NCBI GenBank assembly: GCA_036346375.1
Contig: CM070511.1
Span: forward strand, 9,114,001-9,178,000
Direction: 5' to 3'
DNA: 64,000 nt
Source: Guadua angustifolia
Taxonomy: Eukaryota > Streptophyta > Magnoliopsida > Poales > Poaceae
The notes below the pieces were generated by a model, which was not told where the DNA came from, did no database searches, and saw only the letters and a list, made by a program, of their open reading frames with translations. A program made the position numbers and the translations under genes. Below are positions 12,352-23,006 of the stretch, piece by piece; position 1 is the stretch's first letter; every line of letters begins with the position of its first letter.

Positions 12352-15222
12352 GTCGTGCCCCAAATTTTCTTTATTCGGACACTCTGTGTATTCGTACTAG
12401 TCGAGATCACGCTAGTACACACAGGATAAGCAGGTTGAAGTACCACAATCATACAGTGAAATAAATAATAAAGTACTTCAAGCATATTATACTCGAAGTT
12501 ACATGACCTTATGGTCACCTTACAATAATTAACACAGCGAGACGATAATATCAAAGTAGCACAAGTTTATCGGTGAGTAAAAAGTAAAGCAAGGAACCCT
12601 TCATAACCACGAGCTCTTGAGTGCGGCTCAACCCTTAGTCCTCTTGGCCTTGATTTAACTCCTCCTCCCAAGGCAGCACTTGTTCATCTTCCGAGGTTTT
12701 GTCGATGCAAGGGTGAGTACACAACATACTCAACAAGTCATGCACAATCTTGGTCTATTACTACATGCATGGCTTATTCCAAAGGAATGGCTTAATTGGT
12801 TATTTTGCATAAAGCAACATTTCTTTTGACACAGTAACCCTATTAGATTAAAAGTAGTAAAACCGATATTAATAATAATTAATTTCACAATTCTTTTCCC
12901 AAGAGATTGGCACCTGACCTAGTTTCATTCATCATTCTTTTGGCACCGACCACCCATTCCACATTTTTATTTTGAAAATCTAACCCTTATTTGTAATCAC
13001 GAGCAATGTCGATCACGCGGACATGGCTATTCGAATAGTTTCAACACACACACTCTGCGGAGGTCAGACACTTTACCCACAGATCGATCGCTCACCACAC
13101 AGCGATTGATTGCAACAAAGTCTTTCAGAGACTAACATTTAACCATTGAACCCCTCCGATACTTCCTTCTAATACTTCCCTCACTCGAGCGAAGTTTAGG
13201 CAGAGGCAAATACCGTTGAATGGGTACCAAGCCGTAATTCAGTCACGCTTCCCCTGATTACCTTGGTGTGCACCGTCACCCCGAGGTTTCAAAGGAAAGA
13301 GGTTAGAAACCTACTTAACTAGGTCCGTCCCATTCCGGACAAGTGGTTGTACACGGAACTCAGTTCAAAGGCTCGCAAGGTTAAGTCCTTAATTGTCCCG
13401 GGCAAGACATCCATTTTATACTTCTCGGCTCATAGCCTTCATAATCTTTCATACAACTCGTTGCCACACAGGCCCACCTGGCACGAAGCCATCCTTGCCA
13501 CTTGCCCCGGTCCAAAACATTTCCCCACCCCACGTTACATTTAAGCAACACATGCCATTGTCCACATCAATTCACGAGTAGCACCACACAGGCTACTATT
13601 CCAATTCCATCATATGACATCATCGCACTTTTACAAAAATGCGTTCCATAATTGTTTAGGCAATATTCATTTGCTATTTGAAATTCATTCATCGCATACA
13701 AGCAGGATAAGCAGCTAATCACGGTCTAGCCTCCCGTGTTGGCGTTATATTAGTCTCCAACATATTAAACATCTTAGGGTGGACAAGGATTTCAGGGCAT
13801 ATATACATTATAATCAAGGCGGCATAAACAAGTTTGGCTTTTAACTACCATTTCCCAATTTAACCACTAGTACTTGTACTTAACATAGCATGCAATATGG
13901 AAATCAAAATATACTTTGAAAACTAGGTGCAAAATGGTCAAAGCATGACTTGCCTTCAAACAGCGATTGGTTCTGGTCGGGAGGCTCATGATGGGTCTTG
14001 AATTCTCCTCGGCGAATTCGTGACTCGAGTCTAATCGGTACAAGCAAGCACACAATAAATATGCAATACAGATAGCAACATTAACACCAAAAATAAAATA
14101 AAAATCACCATTAAATAGCTTACATTTTTACAAATTTTTGGGCACTGGAATCACTCAAATCCGAAGTTAAAATGCAAAAGTTATAGCATTTTCAAGTTTG
14201 CTGAAATTCAAATAAATATATAATCGGATTTCTTTATTTATTTGCCTCATGATAATCCGGATTAATTCCTTGGCGACGCGTGTAACTTACCGGAGTTAAC
14301 GACGCCGCTACGGACACACGTGGTGGGTCCCAAATGACGTCATCTTGACGTCGGCATGACCGGCGGTCCACCCAGCGCGAGTGGGCCGGTGAACAGCGTT
14401 GGCCCCACATGTCGGCCGACCGACCGCCGCGAGAAGCATCAAGCCCGCCTACGGGATTTTCCCGACCGTTGGATTCAAATCGTGGCGCAAGTCTAACCGA
14501 GCGATACACCGCATTATCGCCCACGTGGCCTCACCTTGAGCGTCGGATGGAAATCGATGGTCGTGGGTTGCACGCGAGGAGTCGAAGAAAAGCGGCATAC
14601 GGCCACGTGGCTTGAAGAAGATGCAATGGCGACGGCGCTTCGGGCGTCTCCGTAGGAAGAAATAATTCACACGGATGCGCCTTGGCATGACGAAGTTCGG
14701 AGCGGGCCTTGGTTAAGGCGGGAACGAGCGGACGGCGAGGACGGCGATTTGCCAGGTAAAGCGGTGAAAGAACCGAGGCGAGAGAGAGCGGCCATTACGG
14801 CGAGCTATCGCAAGTGTTCTACGGTGGATGGTCGAACGAGAGAGATGAGGTGAAATAAGCGAGGTGAAGTGCTGAACACGGAGATATATTCCTCTCGCTT
14901 CGGACGTGCCTCGAGTACGTGCAAAATCTCTCGATAATATCCACGCGGCCAGCGGCAGCGGCGGTAGAAGGCCGCTTTGCCCCGAGATCGTGCGGTTACA
15001 TCGGCCGTCGTCGATCGTGATCCAACGGTCCGATTCGCGGCGATTAGGGTTTTTTCATGATGAGCACAAATGTTGGGCCTACCAACATGTAGCTAAAGAG
15101 ATTTTCGGTTTTTCGAATAAAAATAAAGACAGAAATTCAAAGCAATTATTTAAGGCACTAAAAATACCCAAAAATTCGAGTAAAATATTTCAAGGCATTT
15201 TGAACCTAAATAAAATATAAGG
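12352..15222 (-). repeat. Tekay-like LTR in reverse orientation, 5' end truncated
   Basis: It starts TGTCGTGCCCCAAATTT, the exact complement of the terminal GGGGCACGACA motif of the chromovirus LTRs. Matching landmarks run backwards: GATGCAAGGGTGAGTACAC and CTCAACAAGTCATGCACA (12700-12750), TCTAGCCTCCCGTGTTGGC (13727), a TGACGTCA motif (14335), and the AT-rich start near 15130-15222. The first bases of the LTR (TGTAACATCC in intact copies) are missing at 15222. It retains the mid-LTR region that is deleted from the 3' LTR of the chromovirus, so it helps polarise that deletion. ORFs inside are GC-rich LTR text, not genes. Confidence 0.7.
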
Positions 15223-15225
15223 TAG

Positions 15226-15537
15226 ATCTTAAATATAATGCAAATTTGAACCAATTACTACTTTACATCATACAGAACAAATGGATCTACACCAAGCTAG
15301 ATGTAGAACCCAGCTTCATTTCCCTCTTTACCAAGCTAGATCTAGAATATAATGCAAATCTGAATCAATTACTAAACTTAAATGACCTAGAGCACAAGGA
15401 TCTACAATTACACCTCCAAATCTAGGGTCTCTTTCACTAGAATGCCTCTCAATCGCAGCCACCTCAAAAATATCTAGGAAACCCTAAAAATACAGAGGGT
15501 CGAGGCTCTCTGTTCATATATATTTAGCAGAATTGAT
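15226..15537 (-). repeat. CACTA subterminal direct repeats
   Basis: Phrases GCAAATTTGAACCAATTACT, TTTACATCATACAG, TCTACACCAAGCTAGAT and CTAGATCTAGAATATAATGC recur within the block and match 6040-6120. No coding sequence is present. This is where the host CACTA element resumes after the LTR nest. Confidence 0.5.
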
Positions 15538-15717
15538 CATCGCAGATGATTTATAGATAAAACTATATGTGATGTGTGAAATCACAGACGGTTTTATCTA
15601 CAAACCATCTGTGATGTCACTGAATGATGTCAGTGACATCACAAACGGTTTATGGATAAAACTGTCTATGATTGCACACATCACAGACGGTTTTATCCAC
15701 AAACCATCAGTGATGTT
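15538..15717. repeat. CACTA subterminal hairpin repeats, inner cluster
   Basis: Units of about 35 bases, each able to fold on itself, follow ATCACAGACGGTTTTATC then ACAAACCATCTGTGATG. The block also contains a palindrome around GATGTCACTGAATGATGTC. The same units recur at 16481-16695 beside the CACTA terminus. In this superfamily the subterminal repeats are the transposase-binding array. Confidence 0.7.
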
Positions 15718-15838
15718 CCCCTTCGTCTTCCCAAGACAAGCGTAGTGTTCTGAGTTGATCATTTCATGTTCTGAGAGAATTAAACCATATGTTCAAATTT
15801 CACTTTGAAGACCGTGTTCCAGTCATTTCATTTCCCCA

Positions 15839-16355
15839 ATGCAGATTGTTAATTGCACTTCCGCAACGATATATGCTCGATTGATCGATAGCATTCCACA
15901 TCCCCTCCTCCGACACCACCATGAGCAACAAAAAATACATCCCCTCCTCTGTTGGCTTCACTGCCTAGCCTCCAACGACGGCTCCACCACTGCCACTGCC
16001 ACTGCCACCCTTCTCCTCTAGTACCGCCGCCACTGCCACTGTCTTCACCTTCGAGCAGACCCCTACGGCAATGGCTACGGCACCACACCGGTGCCATATC
16101 AATGAATCCACCGGCAGTTCGTCACCCACCACCTCAAGTAGTACTGCTCCCTTCGCCTCAAGCGTCATTGTCGGGCAGAAGCGTCCGCCACCAACATCCT
16201 CCTCCTTTGACGACGATGATAGCTACGACTCGTCGGAAGACTATCGTGATGACTAGGAGCTGGAGGATGACCTAGACAAAGCCGGTTCGAGCGAGGACCC
16301 CGATTGTCGCAGTGATGACTCTGACGATGACGACTCTGGTGACGATGAGGACTAG
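15839..16355 (+). CDS. Unrecognised ORF with acidic tail inside the CACTA subterminal region
   Basis: I do not recognise this sequence. From the ATG at 16071 the frame gives a Ser/Thr/Pro-rich start (ESTGSSSPTTSSSTAP), then QKRPPPTSSSFDDDDSYDSS, a TAG at 16254-16256, and continues in frame with an Asp/Glu/Ser tail (SDDSDDDDSGDDED) to a stop at 16353-16355. The composition is unlike the AT-rich repeats on both sides, and the block is bracketed by the two hairpin clusters. The upstream His/Pro-rich text from 15839 (RLHHCHCHCHPSP in another frame) is simple-sequence-like and not convincing as protein. It could be part of a host exon picked up by CACTA, or a first exon of the element itself. No function is claimed. 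Confidence 0.3.
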
Positions 16356-16480
16356 ATCGACTAAGTAGTATTATTCCTAGTAGTCTTTCTCATCCAGACT
16401 GTTGGAGAGAAATTTTTGTATATATGTTGTGATGCTTATATATATGATGTTTTGATCGTTTTACTGTTTTGAACAATTTA

Positions 16481-16695
16481 TAGATGGTTTGTGGATAAAA
16501 TCGTCTGTGATATTTCCTCATCACAGATGATTTTATCCTCAAACCATCTGTAAAGTTCTTGCTTTCATCACAGACAGTTTGTGGATGAAATCATCTATGA
16601 TGATCTGACATCATAGATAGTTTCAGCCACAAAGTGTCTACGATGCACCCGAAACACATCACAGATGGTTTTCATAAAAAACAGTTAGTGATGAT
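16481..16695. repeat. CACTA subterminal hairpin repeats, outer cluster
   Basis: At least five units of TAGATGGTTTGTGGATAAAA / CATCACAGATGATTTTATCC type stand in alternating orientation, degenerate towards the end. They are the counterparts of the inner cluster at 15538-15717 and lie directly inside the terminal repeat. Confidence 0.75.
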
Positions 16696-16708
16696 GTGCC
16701 TAAAATAA

Positions 16709-16722
16709 CCCCCTTTGTAGTG
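16709..16722 (-). repeat. CACTA terminal inverted repeat (right end)
   Basis: CCCCCTTTGTAGTG is the complement of CACTACAAAGGGGG, the hallmark terminal repeat of this superfamily. ATT follows (16723-16725), where a three-base target duplication is expected. The other end is not in the window. Confidence 0.8.
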
Positions 16723-17022
16723 ATTCCACATCCAACTCACATACTAACCACACCTACCTGGTGTATTCCTTCCTCAAAACCATTTATAGAAAATAGGGTT
16801 TTATTTAGAAAAGTGGAATTGTAAATTTTAATTATCAAAGCTACTACTAACACTCAAAGATAAGACAAAATTAACTTCCATAGCCTCCAATTTAGGAGAC
16901 AGCATGAATTCATGATTTTGACTCTACATAGGTTTGTATCACTTTACCCGTAGTGATCTTAACTGTTGTTGAGAACCCAAAACATTTATCACTAATCAGG
17001 TATTAGATCTCCAACCCTACTA

Positions 17023-17323
17023 GTCAACGAGCAGTAGTGCCCTCTGACTGTTTCACCACTTACTCTTAGCATATCAGTTGATGGCCAATGAGTAGTGATG
17101 CCCTACTATTGTTTCCCCACTTACTCTCAACACATCACAACCAACGAGCAGTAGTACCCTACGACTGTTTCCCTACTTTTTCTTAGTGTACCCTTGTTGG
17201 GCAGGAACAGTGGTGCCCTATGACTATTCCCCACCTACTCTCAGGGTGTCCCTGATGGCCAACGAGTAGTGGTGCCCTATGACTGTTTCCCCACTAATAA
17301 TCTGTGTCCCTCGTTGGGCTTCT
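17023..17323. repeat. Tandem repeat of about 60 bp, five degenerate copies
   Basis: Each copy contains CCAACGAGCAGTAGTGCCCT or a variant, then GACTGTTTCCCCAC and a spacer. Starts are near 17023, 17082, 17138, 17199 and 17257. The array lies inside the L2 LTR. Confidence 0.65.
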
Positions 17324-18181
17324 GGCATATCCCAACTTCATACTACCTCTTACCCAATGTGGAGATCTTAATACCATCATAGGGCAACCTTTTTTAGGTC
17401 ATTTCTACACACTATGGTTGATACTAACATTTACGGCTAATTGTTTGAGTGTAGTGGTTTTAACCTTATATCATATCCTATGTAAAGGGGCTCGCCAGCA
17501 ATACCTAAACATGGTTCTCTCTACCCACCATATATATCCCTCACCCTGACTTCAATTGTCGAGTGAGTTAAGTCAATAATTACAATTACATCCACAGTTA
17601 AATGACCCAAATTAAGTTTTTAATTTAAAAGATAATTTTTCCATGAAGTGACAATTTATGAAAGTATTTTAACAGAAACAACTTCATAAATCTGACCAAG
17701 GGAGCTTGCTTGGATCTCAATAAAAATATGCGTATTCACCCAATTGAAGATCCACGGTCCGATTAAATATATTTCCTAAAATTATATAAATGCCAATAAG
17801 TTTTTGCATGTTTAAATATGTCCAACCCAAACTTCTTATTATTCTAAGATTTATAAAATTAACGTTGCGATTTTTAGGGATTTATTTGATTTTATTCCAC
17901 CGCACTTTATTAATTGGTTCAACCAACTAAAATTAATGCTTTTAAGGGATTTTAACTGATTTGACTGATTTTAAATTTTATAGATACATATAATTATTAT
18001 TTTAACTAATTTACTAAAATTTCAATTTTTCTTATTTTTCTCTTTTATTTTATTTTTCTTTTGTTTTATTAGTCACCATTGTTTTATGCATTTATTAATG
18101 TATAAAATCACATTGAGATTATTTTCTATAGTTAGTTATTCAATTTTACTCGCTTCAAAAATTTTTCCATTTTCCTATATT

Positions 18182-18262
18182 TTTTTCTTCTTCTTTTTCT
18201 TTTTTTTCTTTCTTTTCTCTCTCTTGTTATTTCTTTCCCTTCTTTATTTTTCTTCCTACCTT
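18182..18262. repeat. Polypyrimidine tract
   Basis: A T/C-only run of roughly 80 bases (TTTTTTCTTCTTCTTTTTC and similar) inside the L2 LTR. Its purine-strand counterpart is at 59228-59310 in the inverted L2 copy. Confidence 0.7.
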
Positions 18263-19280
18263 ATCCTTTCAGCCAGAAGCTTCTTCTAGTTTTGCCTTTC
18301 CCCCATTGCTATGCTCCTTTCTGGCTCTTCCCCAAATCCATGGCCCATCTCCCAAATCTAGCACTACTGGTCTTCCCTTGCCTAATCGGCTTCTGGGGTG
18401 CCTCTGTTGCACCGCAACCCTACCTTGCCGCTGCCTCTACTCCCCTTGCTCTAGACCGTGCCCACACAGTGGTACCTCCGACTGGCCATGCCACCATCGC
18501 TGAGGGCCCCAGGCCTCCCCTGTGCGACCATGTCCATGAGCCCTGGCTTCGGTCTGGCCTCTCCTCACACTGATGCTGCGCCCTCGGCTTGGTTCCCCCC
18601 TCACACCCGCGCGCCTCGGCCCACTCGAGCCTTCTGTGCCACCGAGCTGGGTCAGGCCGGTTGCCTTTGTGTCGACATCATGCTTGCACGAGCTTGCGCG
18701 CCTCCCATCTCTCCCGCCTTAGGCCACCTCAGAACATCCCTAAATTTGGATTATTTTAATTTAAATGGTTTAATTTAATTTTGAGAATTTCTAGAATTTA
18801 TTTGGATTTATTTGAATTTCTCGAATTAACTTTTCCTTGAAAATTTATTTAATAAAAGAAAAGTTTTAATAAAATATAAATGAAAATATTTTATTTGAGT
18901 TCAAAATGTTGTAAAATATTTTCTAGAATTTTTCCAGAATTTTTCTGATATTTTAAAGCCTCAAATAATTCAAATGAATTTTTGGAATTATTTTTATTCG
19001 CAAAGCAATAAAATCGATGAATGATAATGGGCCGAGCCCATTCTTTGTCTTGGCGTCGCCTTCCGCTTCGGCCGAAAACCCTAAAGCCACCGATCGCCAA
19101 TCGTTGAATCTTCATCCTCACGGCCGTGATTACGCGTCGTTGCTCCGCCGAAGTCGCCGAATCGCCGCGGCGGTACGCGGCGAGATGAGGCCACATCGCT
19201 TCGTTTCGTCTTCCAGTAACGCCACCGTCGCCGCCGCTGTCGAGGGAAACCGCCGTTTGAGCTCGCCTCCCGATCGAGGC

Positions 19281-19287
19281 TATAAAG
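19281..19287 (+). promoter_or_regulatory. TATA box of the chromovirus LTR
   Basis: TATAAAG in the context GAGGCTATAAAGCCG, repeated at 28964-28970 in the 3' LTR. It lies about 550 bases into the LTR, at the switch from AT-rich to GC-rich text, as expected for the U3/R boundary. Confidence 0.5.
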
Positions 19288-20406
19288 CCGGCCGATGACC
19301 ACACGGGAAAGCTCTTCGCCGTGCGCACCTGTTGCCCTAATCCACACCGTCCATCTCGCCGCCGTTTAGCCGCTGTTGCTCGCCGTAGTTCCGAGTCACT
19401 CCGCCGTTGTTTGCGCCCTCTCCGGTGACCCTCCGCCGCTGTTGTGACCATCGGAGTACTCCTCGTGACGAGCCGTACCCATGGAGCTACCTCACCTCGC
19501 CGAAGCATCACTGGAACGCCGTGCGCGTGGTCGTCTTCTTCCTCTTCGGCCACCTCTCCTCACCGCGCCATCGTCGAGTCTCGGGAGCTACATCAACCGT
19601 TCGATCTTCGTTCAAGCGCCCAGATTCATCCACGTCACCGTTCAACAGTAAGCCTCATCTTTGAACCGTAGCCGTAGATCTAGAGTTGAATGGCTAGGAT
19701 AGCGCCACGTGCCCGAGGAAGGGATCGCCCACGTGTGCTTTAATGTTAGTCATTGGATTCGTGTTGGATGGCCTAGATCTAGCCACGTAGCCATAGTACA
19801 GTAAACATCATCTCCAATTATCCGCCGTTAGATCTAGATCGAGTGACTCTAGTATAGCCATGTAGTGTAATTAATTGTAGTCGTTGGATTTGTATCGATA
19901 GCGTAGGATTGATTTGATCTAGATCGTTGGATCTTCGACGTACGGTGTGGATGCATCCATCTGTCACGCACTGGGGCATCCACGTCGCCAGTCACGCCGC
20001 GTATGTTAGATCTAATCCGCGCCATCGGTTTTTGAATTTACGGTATGGATTGCGCCGCGCGCCGGGCCAGTCCTAGGTTGACGCGTGTTACGCGGGAACC
20101 GAGGCGACAGAGCAGTCGTTGCTGTCGACGTCACCCGGTCAATGCTCACCGCCCGATTTTGATCCGATGGTCACGGTTAAGCCACGTGTCAGCACCGCAG
20201 TAGCGATCCGAAGTGTCGGTGCAATCTTGGCCGTTGATTTCATCGCACGGCTCAGATTGAGACATGTGGCAAGCGCACGAATCTTGGCGTTTGACCGAGT
20301 CAGCTGCGTCGTTATTCAATTTAATCTCTGCCGTTAGATTTTGATCCGGTGGTTGAGATTGGGCCACGTGTCAACACCGGAGTAACCGAGCCGAAGCGTC
20401 GGAATA

Positions 20407-20795
20407 TAGGGATGAAAACGGATAGTAATTCGGATATCAATTTTTTTGTCTTTGTTCTTCAATGGGAAACAAATAGGATATAGAATTTTCTATTCAATTC
20501 ATATTCTTGTTTGTGGTGTTGAGCTTATTCAAATTCATAAAAATGAACCTCAAATTCATTATATATTTATTTAAATGATAGAAACAAAATTCGGATATCA
20601 ATCGGATACGGATTCGGATATTTTTTCACCTTTTTATTTATGGGAAGCAAATAATGCGTAATTTTTTTATCTAATTTTATAATCTTATTTTTTATAATGA
20701 GCTTGCTAAAGTGTTAAAAAATGAAAACCAAAATCGTTATATATCTATTTAAAATGTCGAATTTGTTGAAATTGGGATATCCGCTTTCATCCCTA
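20407..20795. mobile_element. hAT-like MITE, 389 bp, inside the 5' LTR
   Basis: Terminal inverted repeats are TAGGGATGAAAACGGATA (left) and TATCCGCTTTCATCCCTA (right), with one mismatch. The flanks TCGGAATA and TCGAATAG resemble an eight-base duplication with one indel, which suits hAT-type elements. The interior is AT-rich, non-coding and partly self-complementary (GGATATCAATTTTTTTG-like phrases occur twice). It cannot be compared with the 3' LTR, where this region is deleted. Confidence 0.7.
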
Positions 20796-20976
20796 TCGAA
20801 TAGATCCAAAGTACATTTTTAATCGGACGGTTGAGATTAAATCAACCTCTCTTGTTGATAGTTTGTCGCCACGCGTTACACGACACTGATCATGACACGT
20901 GTCATCTTGACGTCGGCGATGGCGTCATCGGCAGGCCCACTTGTCTTGTACGCACAAGAGATGTCGGCGTTAGTAG

Positions 20977-21075
20977 TGACGTCATGCTGACGTCATAATT
21001 CCGATTTTCTTTAATAAATATATTCGGCCAAAAATGTTTTCGGTGCTGACGTCATAAATAGTCATGCTGACGTCA
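20977..21075. promoter_or_regulatory. Cluster of four TGACGTCA palindromes
   Basis: Perfect TGACGTCA octamers occur at 20977, 20988, 21047 and 21068. This is the C-box/CRE-like core bound by plant bZIP factors. CACGTG cores (G-box) lie upstream at 19706, 19730, 20183, 20365 and 20896. A related LTR keeps one octamer at 14335. The motifs are directly visible; any regulatory role is inference, and their position downstream of the TATA box is unusual for an enhancer. Confidence 0.4.
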
Positions 21076-22994
21076 TAAATGTCGAATTTTCCGTATAAAA
21101 ATAAATGAAGAAATTAGGATTATTCTCTTTGATTTATTTTAAAACTTCAAATGGTTATAACTTTTGCATTTTAACTCCGATTTGAGTGATTTAAATTTCT
21201 AAAAATTTGTAAAATCAAGATCTATTTATTGGTGAATTTTGTGGAATTTTTAGAAGTTGAGTTTGCTCTCTAGAAAATATATTTATTGTGTGAACTTATG
21301 ATTTGCGTAGACGTTGATTTGCCAAAGACTTACGAGGGGAAATTCTTAGAGCAAGATCAAGCTTCGAGTCAAGATCAGCAACTTTTTGAAGGCAAGTTAT
21401 GCTTTGACCATGTTGCTCCTAAATTTTGAAATATATTTTGTTTCAAACTATGCATGATAATTCAACTAAAAATGGACTTAAATATTTTGGGTGAATTAAC
21501 TAATTAACCTAATTGTTATTACCTCCTTGTTAATAATATTTGTATGCCATGATTCCTTTGATAACCTAGAATAGGTAATATTAGTTGGTTGTTAATAGTG
21601 TGCCAACACGGGAGGCTAGACCGAGAATAATTGCTTAGCCATGCTTATAACGTGAACAATTCTGTTTCGATTACAAAAGTAACATTGACTAAAGAATAGT
21701 GAATGCATTTTGATAAAAGGTGGAATGGTGTTGGTATTGAAAACTGGAATGTAGAGACCTGTGTGGTTCTACAGGAAAGATGATTACGGGCATGTGTTGC
21801 ACCGTTAAATAACCTAGGGTGGAATTGATTTAGATTGGGGCAAGTGGACCGAGACTTCGTGCCAGGTGGGCCTGTGTGGCATTTGGTGGGTTTGAGTGAT
21901 GTGAGGGCTGTGTGCCAATTTGAGTGAAGGAAGTCTTGCCTTGGTCAGTTAAGGACCTTACCTTGCAAGCCTTTGACCTGAGTCTCTCGTACAACCACAT
22001 GTCTGAATGGGAAGACCTTGTTTAGTAGGATTCTGATGTCTTACCTTTGATACCTCGGGGCAGCGATTACACTGGGGTAATCAGACGGGAGCGTGCCTGT
22101 GGTACAGCTTGGTACCCTATCCAACGTCGTTCGTCGGCCCTATACTTCGGCTCTGTGTGAGGGAAGTGATAGTGGAGGCAATACGGAGAGGTTCTTAGGC
22201 TAAGATAGAAGTTTCTGAAAAACTTTGTTACGGTCAATCACCTGTGTGGTGTGCGACTGTATCTTGTGGGTAAAGTGTACAACCTCTGCAGAGTGTCAAA
22301 ATTGTTCGAATAGCCGAGTCCACGGTACTGGACAATGCTCGGGTATTACAATCAAGGGGTAGTGTTTGAAAATAAAATAGGGTGAAAGGTTGTGTGCCAG
22401 GGTTAATGATGAATGTTGATTAAGGACTGTGTGTCCAAAATATTGAGGAAAACAACTTGAGATATATTAGTTATATGGTTTGATGCTTTCAATCTAATTA
22501 AATATCTCTTTAAAATAAGGAAGCAAAGCAAAATAACCAGTAGAGCCATTCCTTTGTAACAAGCCATGCATGTAGTAATAGCACTGCATTCTGTGCATGA
22601 CTTGTTGAGTACGGTGTGTACTCTCCCTTGCGGACAAAATTTACCAGAGGAGGAGACTACACCAGCTTATGAAGAGGAGTACGTCGAGGAGCCGGGAAAC
22701 TAGAGAGCAAGCCTCTGTCAAGGCATCTGTGGCATTGGAAGATCACTACGTCGTTTAATTTCCGCTGCTGTTTACTGTTTACTCTGAATAATGTAAGCCC
22801 TGCGTGGCAAACTATTGTAAGGGACCATAAGGTTGTACAACTCGTTTATATATGTGCTTGAAGTAATTACTTGTTATTCCGCTATGTATGATGTGATGCT
22901 TTAACCCTGTTTAGCCTGTATGCACTAGCGCGATCCTGGACTAGTGCTGAATACACAGAGTGTCCAGATTTGCAAATTCGGGGCACGACAGTGG

Positions 22995-23006
22995 TGGTAT
23001 TAGAGC
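22995..23006 (+). other. Primer-binding site of the chromovirus
   Basis: TGGTATTAGAGC lies four bases after the LTR end (CACGACA). It differs by one base from TGGTATCAGAGC, the complement of the initiator methionine tRNA 3' end used by most plant LTR retrotransposons. Confidence 0.8.

Larger units (their letters stand above)
206..16722 (-). mobile_element. CACTA (En/Spm) DNA transposon, right part, heavily interrupted
   Basis: The right terminus reads CCCCCTTTGTAGTG at 16709-16722, the complement of a CACTA terminal repeat (CACTACAAAGGGGG), followed by ATT as possible three-base target duplication. Inside it lie hairpin-forming subterminal repeats (15538-16695), direct subterminal repeats (15226-15420, 6022-6149, 4490-4633) and a minus-strand TNP2-type transposase (4250 to about 206). 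The pieces are in the right order for one element read from right to left and are separated by later LTR insertions. The left terminus is outside the window. That all pieces belong to one element is inference from order, orientation and shared subterminal units. Confidence 0.7.
16723..18724 (-). repeat. LTR of family L2, reverse orientation, interrupted by CACTA and by Tekay
   Basis: Read backwards it matches 58710-60700: TCATGAATTCATGCCTGTCT there against GACAGCATGAATTCATGATT here, GGTTGGAGATCTAATA against TATTAGATCTCCAACC, plus a shared purine/pyrimidine tract (18180-18260 here, 59228-59310 there). CACTA ends at its left edge and the chromovirus is inserted at its right edge, with target duplication CACCT at 18725-18729. 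Proline-rich ORFs at 18292-18778 are LTR text, with no recognisable domain. Confidence 0.55.
18730..22990 (+). repeat. 5' LTR of the chromovirus, 4.26 kb
   Basis: It runs from AACATCCCTAAATTTGG to GGGGCACGACA. The same text is found at 28419-29296 plus 36716-38168, nearly identical over the last 1.4 kb. The segment from about 19355 to 21275 has no counterpart in the 3' LTR. It contains a TATA box, five CACGTG and four TGACGTCA motifs, tandem phrases around TTTTGATCCG (20158, 20338), and a MITE (20407-20795). ORFs at 19017-19671 and 20119-20367 are by-products of GC-rich LTR sequence. Confidence 0.9.

Noticed and set aside
15839..16275. His/Pro-rich ORFs (HCHCHCH) as a metal-binding protein
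   Set aside because: The motif comes from CCACTGCCACTG simple repeats read in frame; only the acidic frame from 16071 looks possibly coding.
18292..18778. Proline-rich ORFs that could be read as a secreted plant protein
   Set aside because: They lie inside the L2 LTR, overlap in several frames, have no domain, and the inverted LTR copy has no matching continuous frame.
18891..19553. Minus-strand ORF of 220 codons in the chromovirus 5' LTR
   Set aside because: Arg/Gly/Ala-rich translation of GC-rich LTR sequence, interrupted in the 3' LTR; it would begin and end in LTR text.
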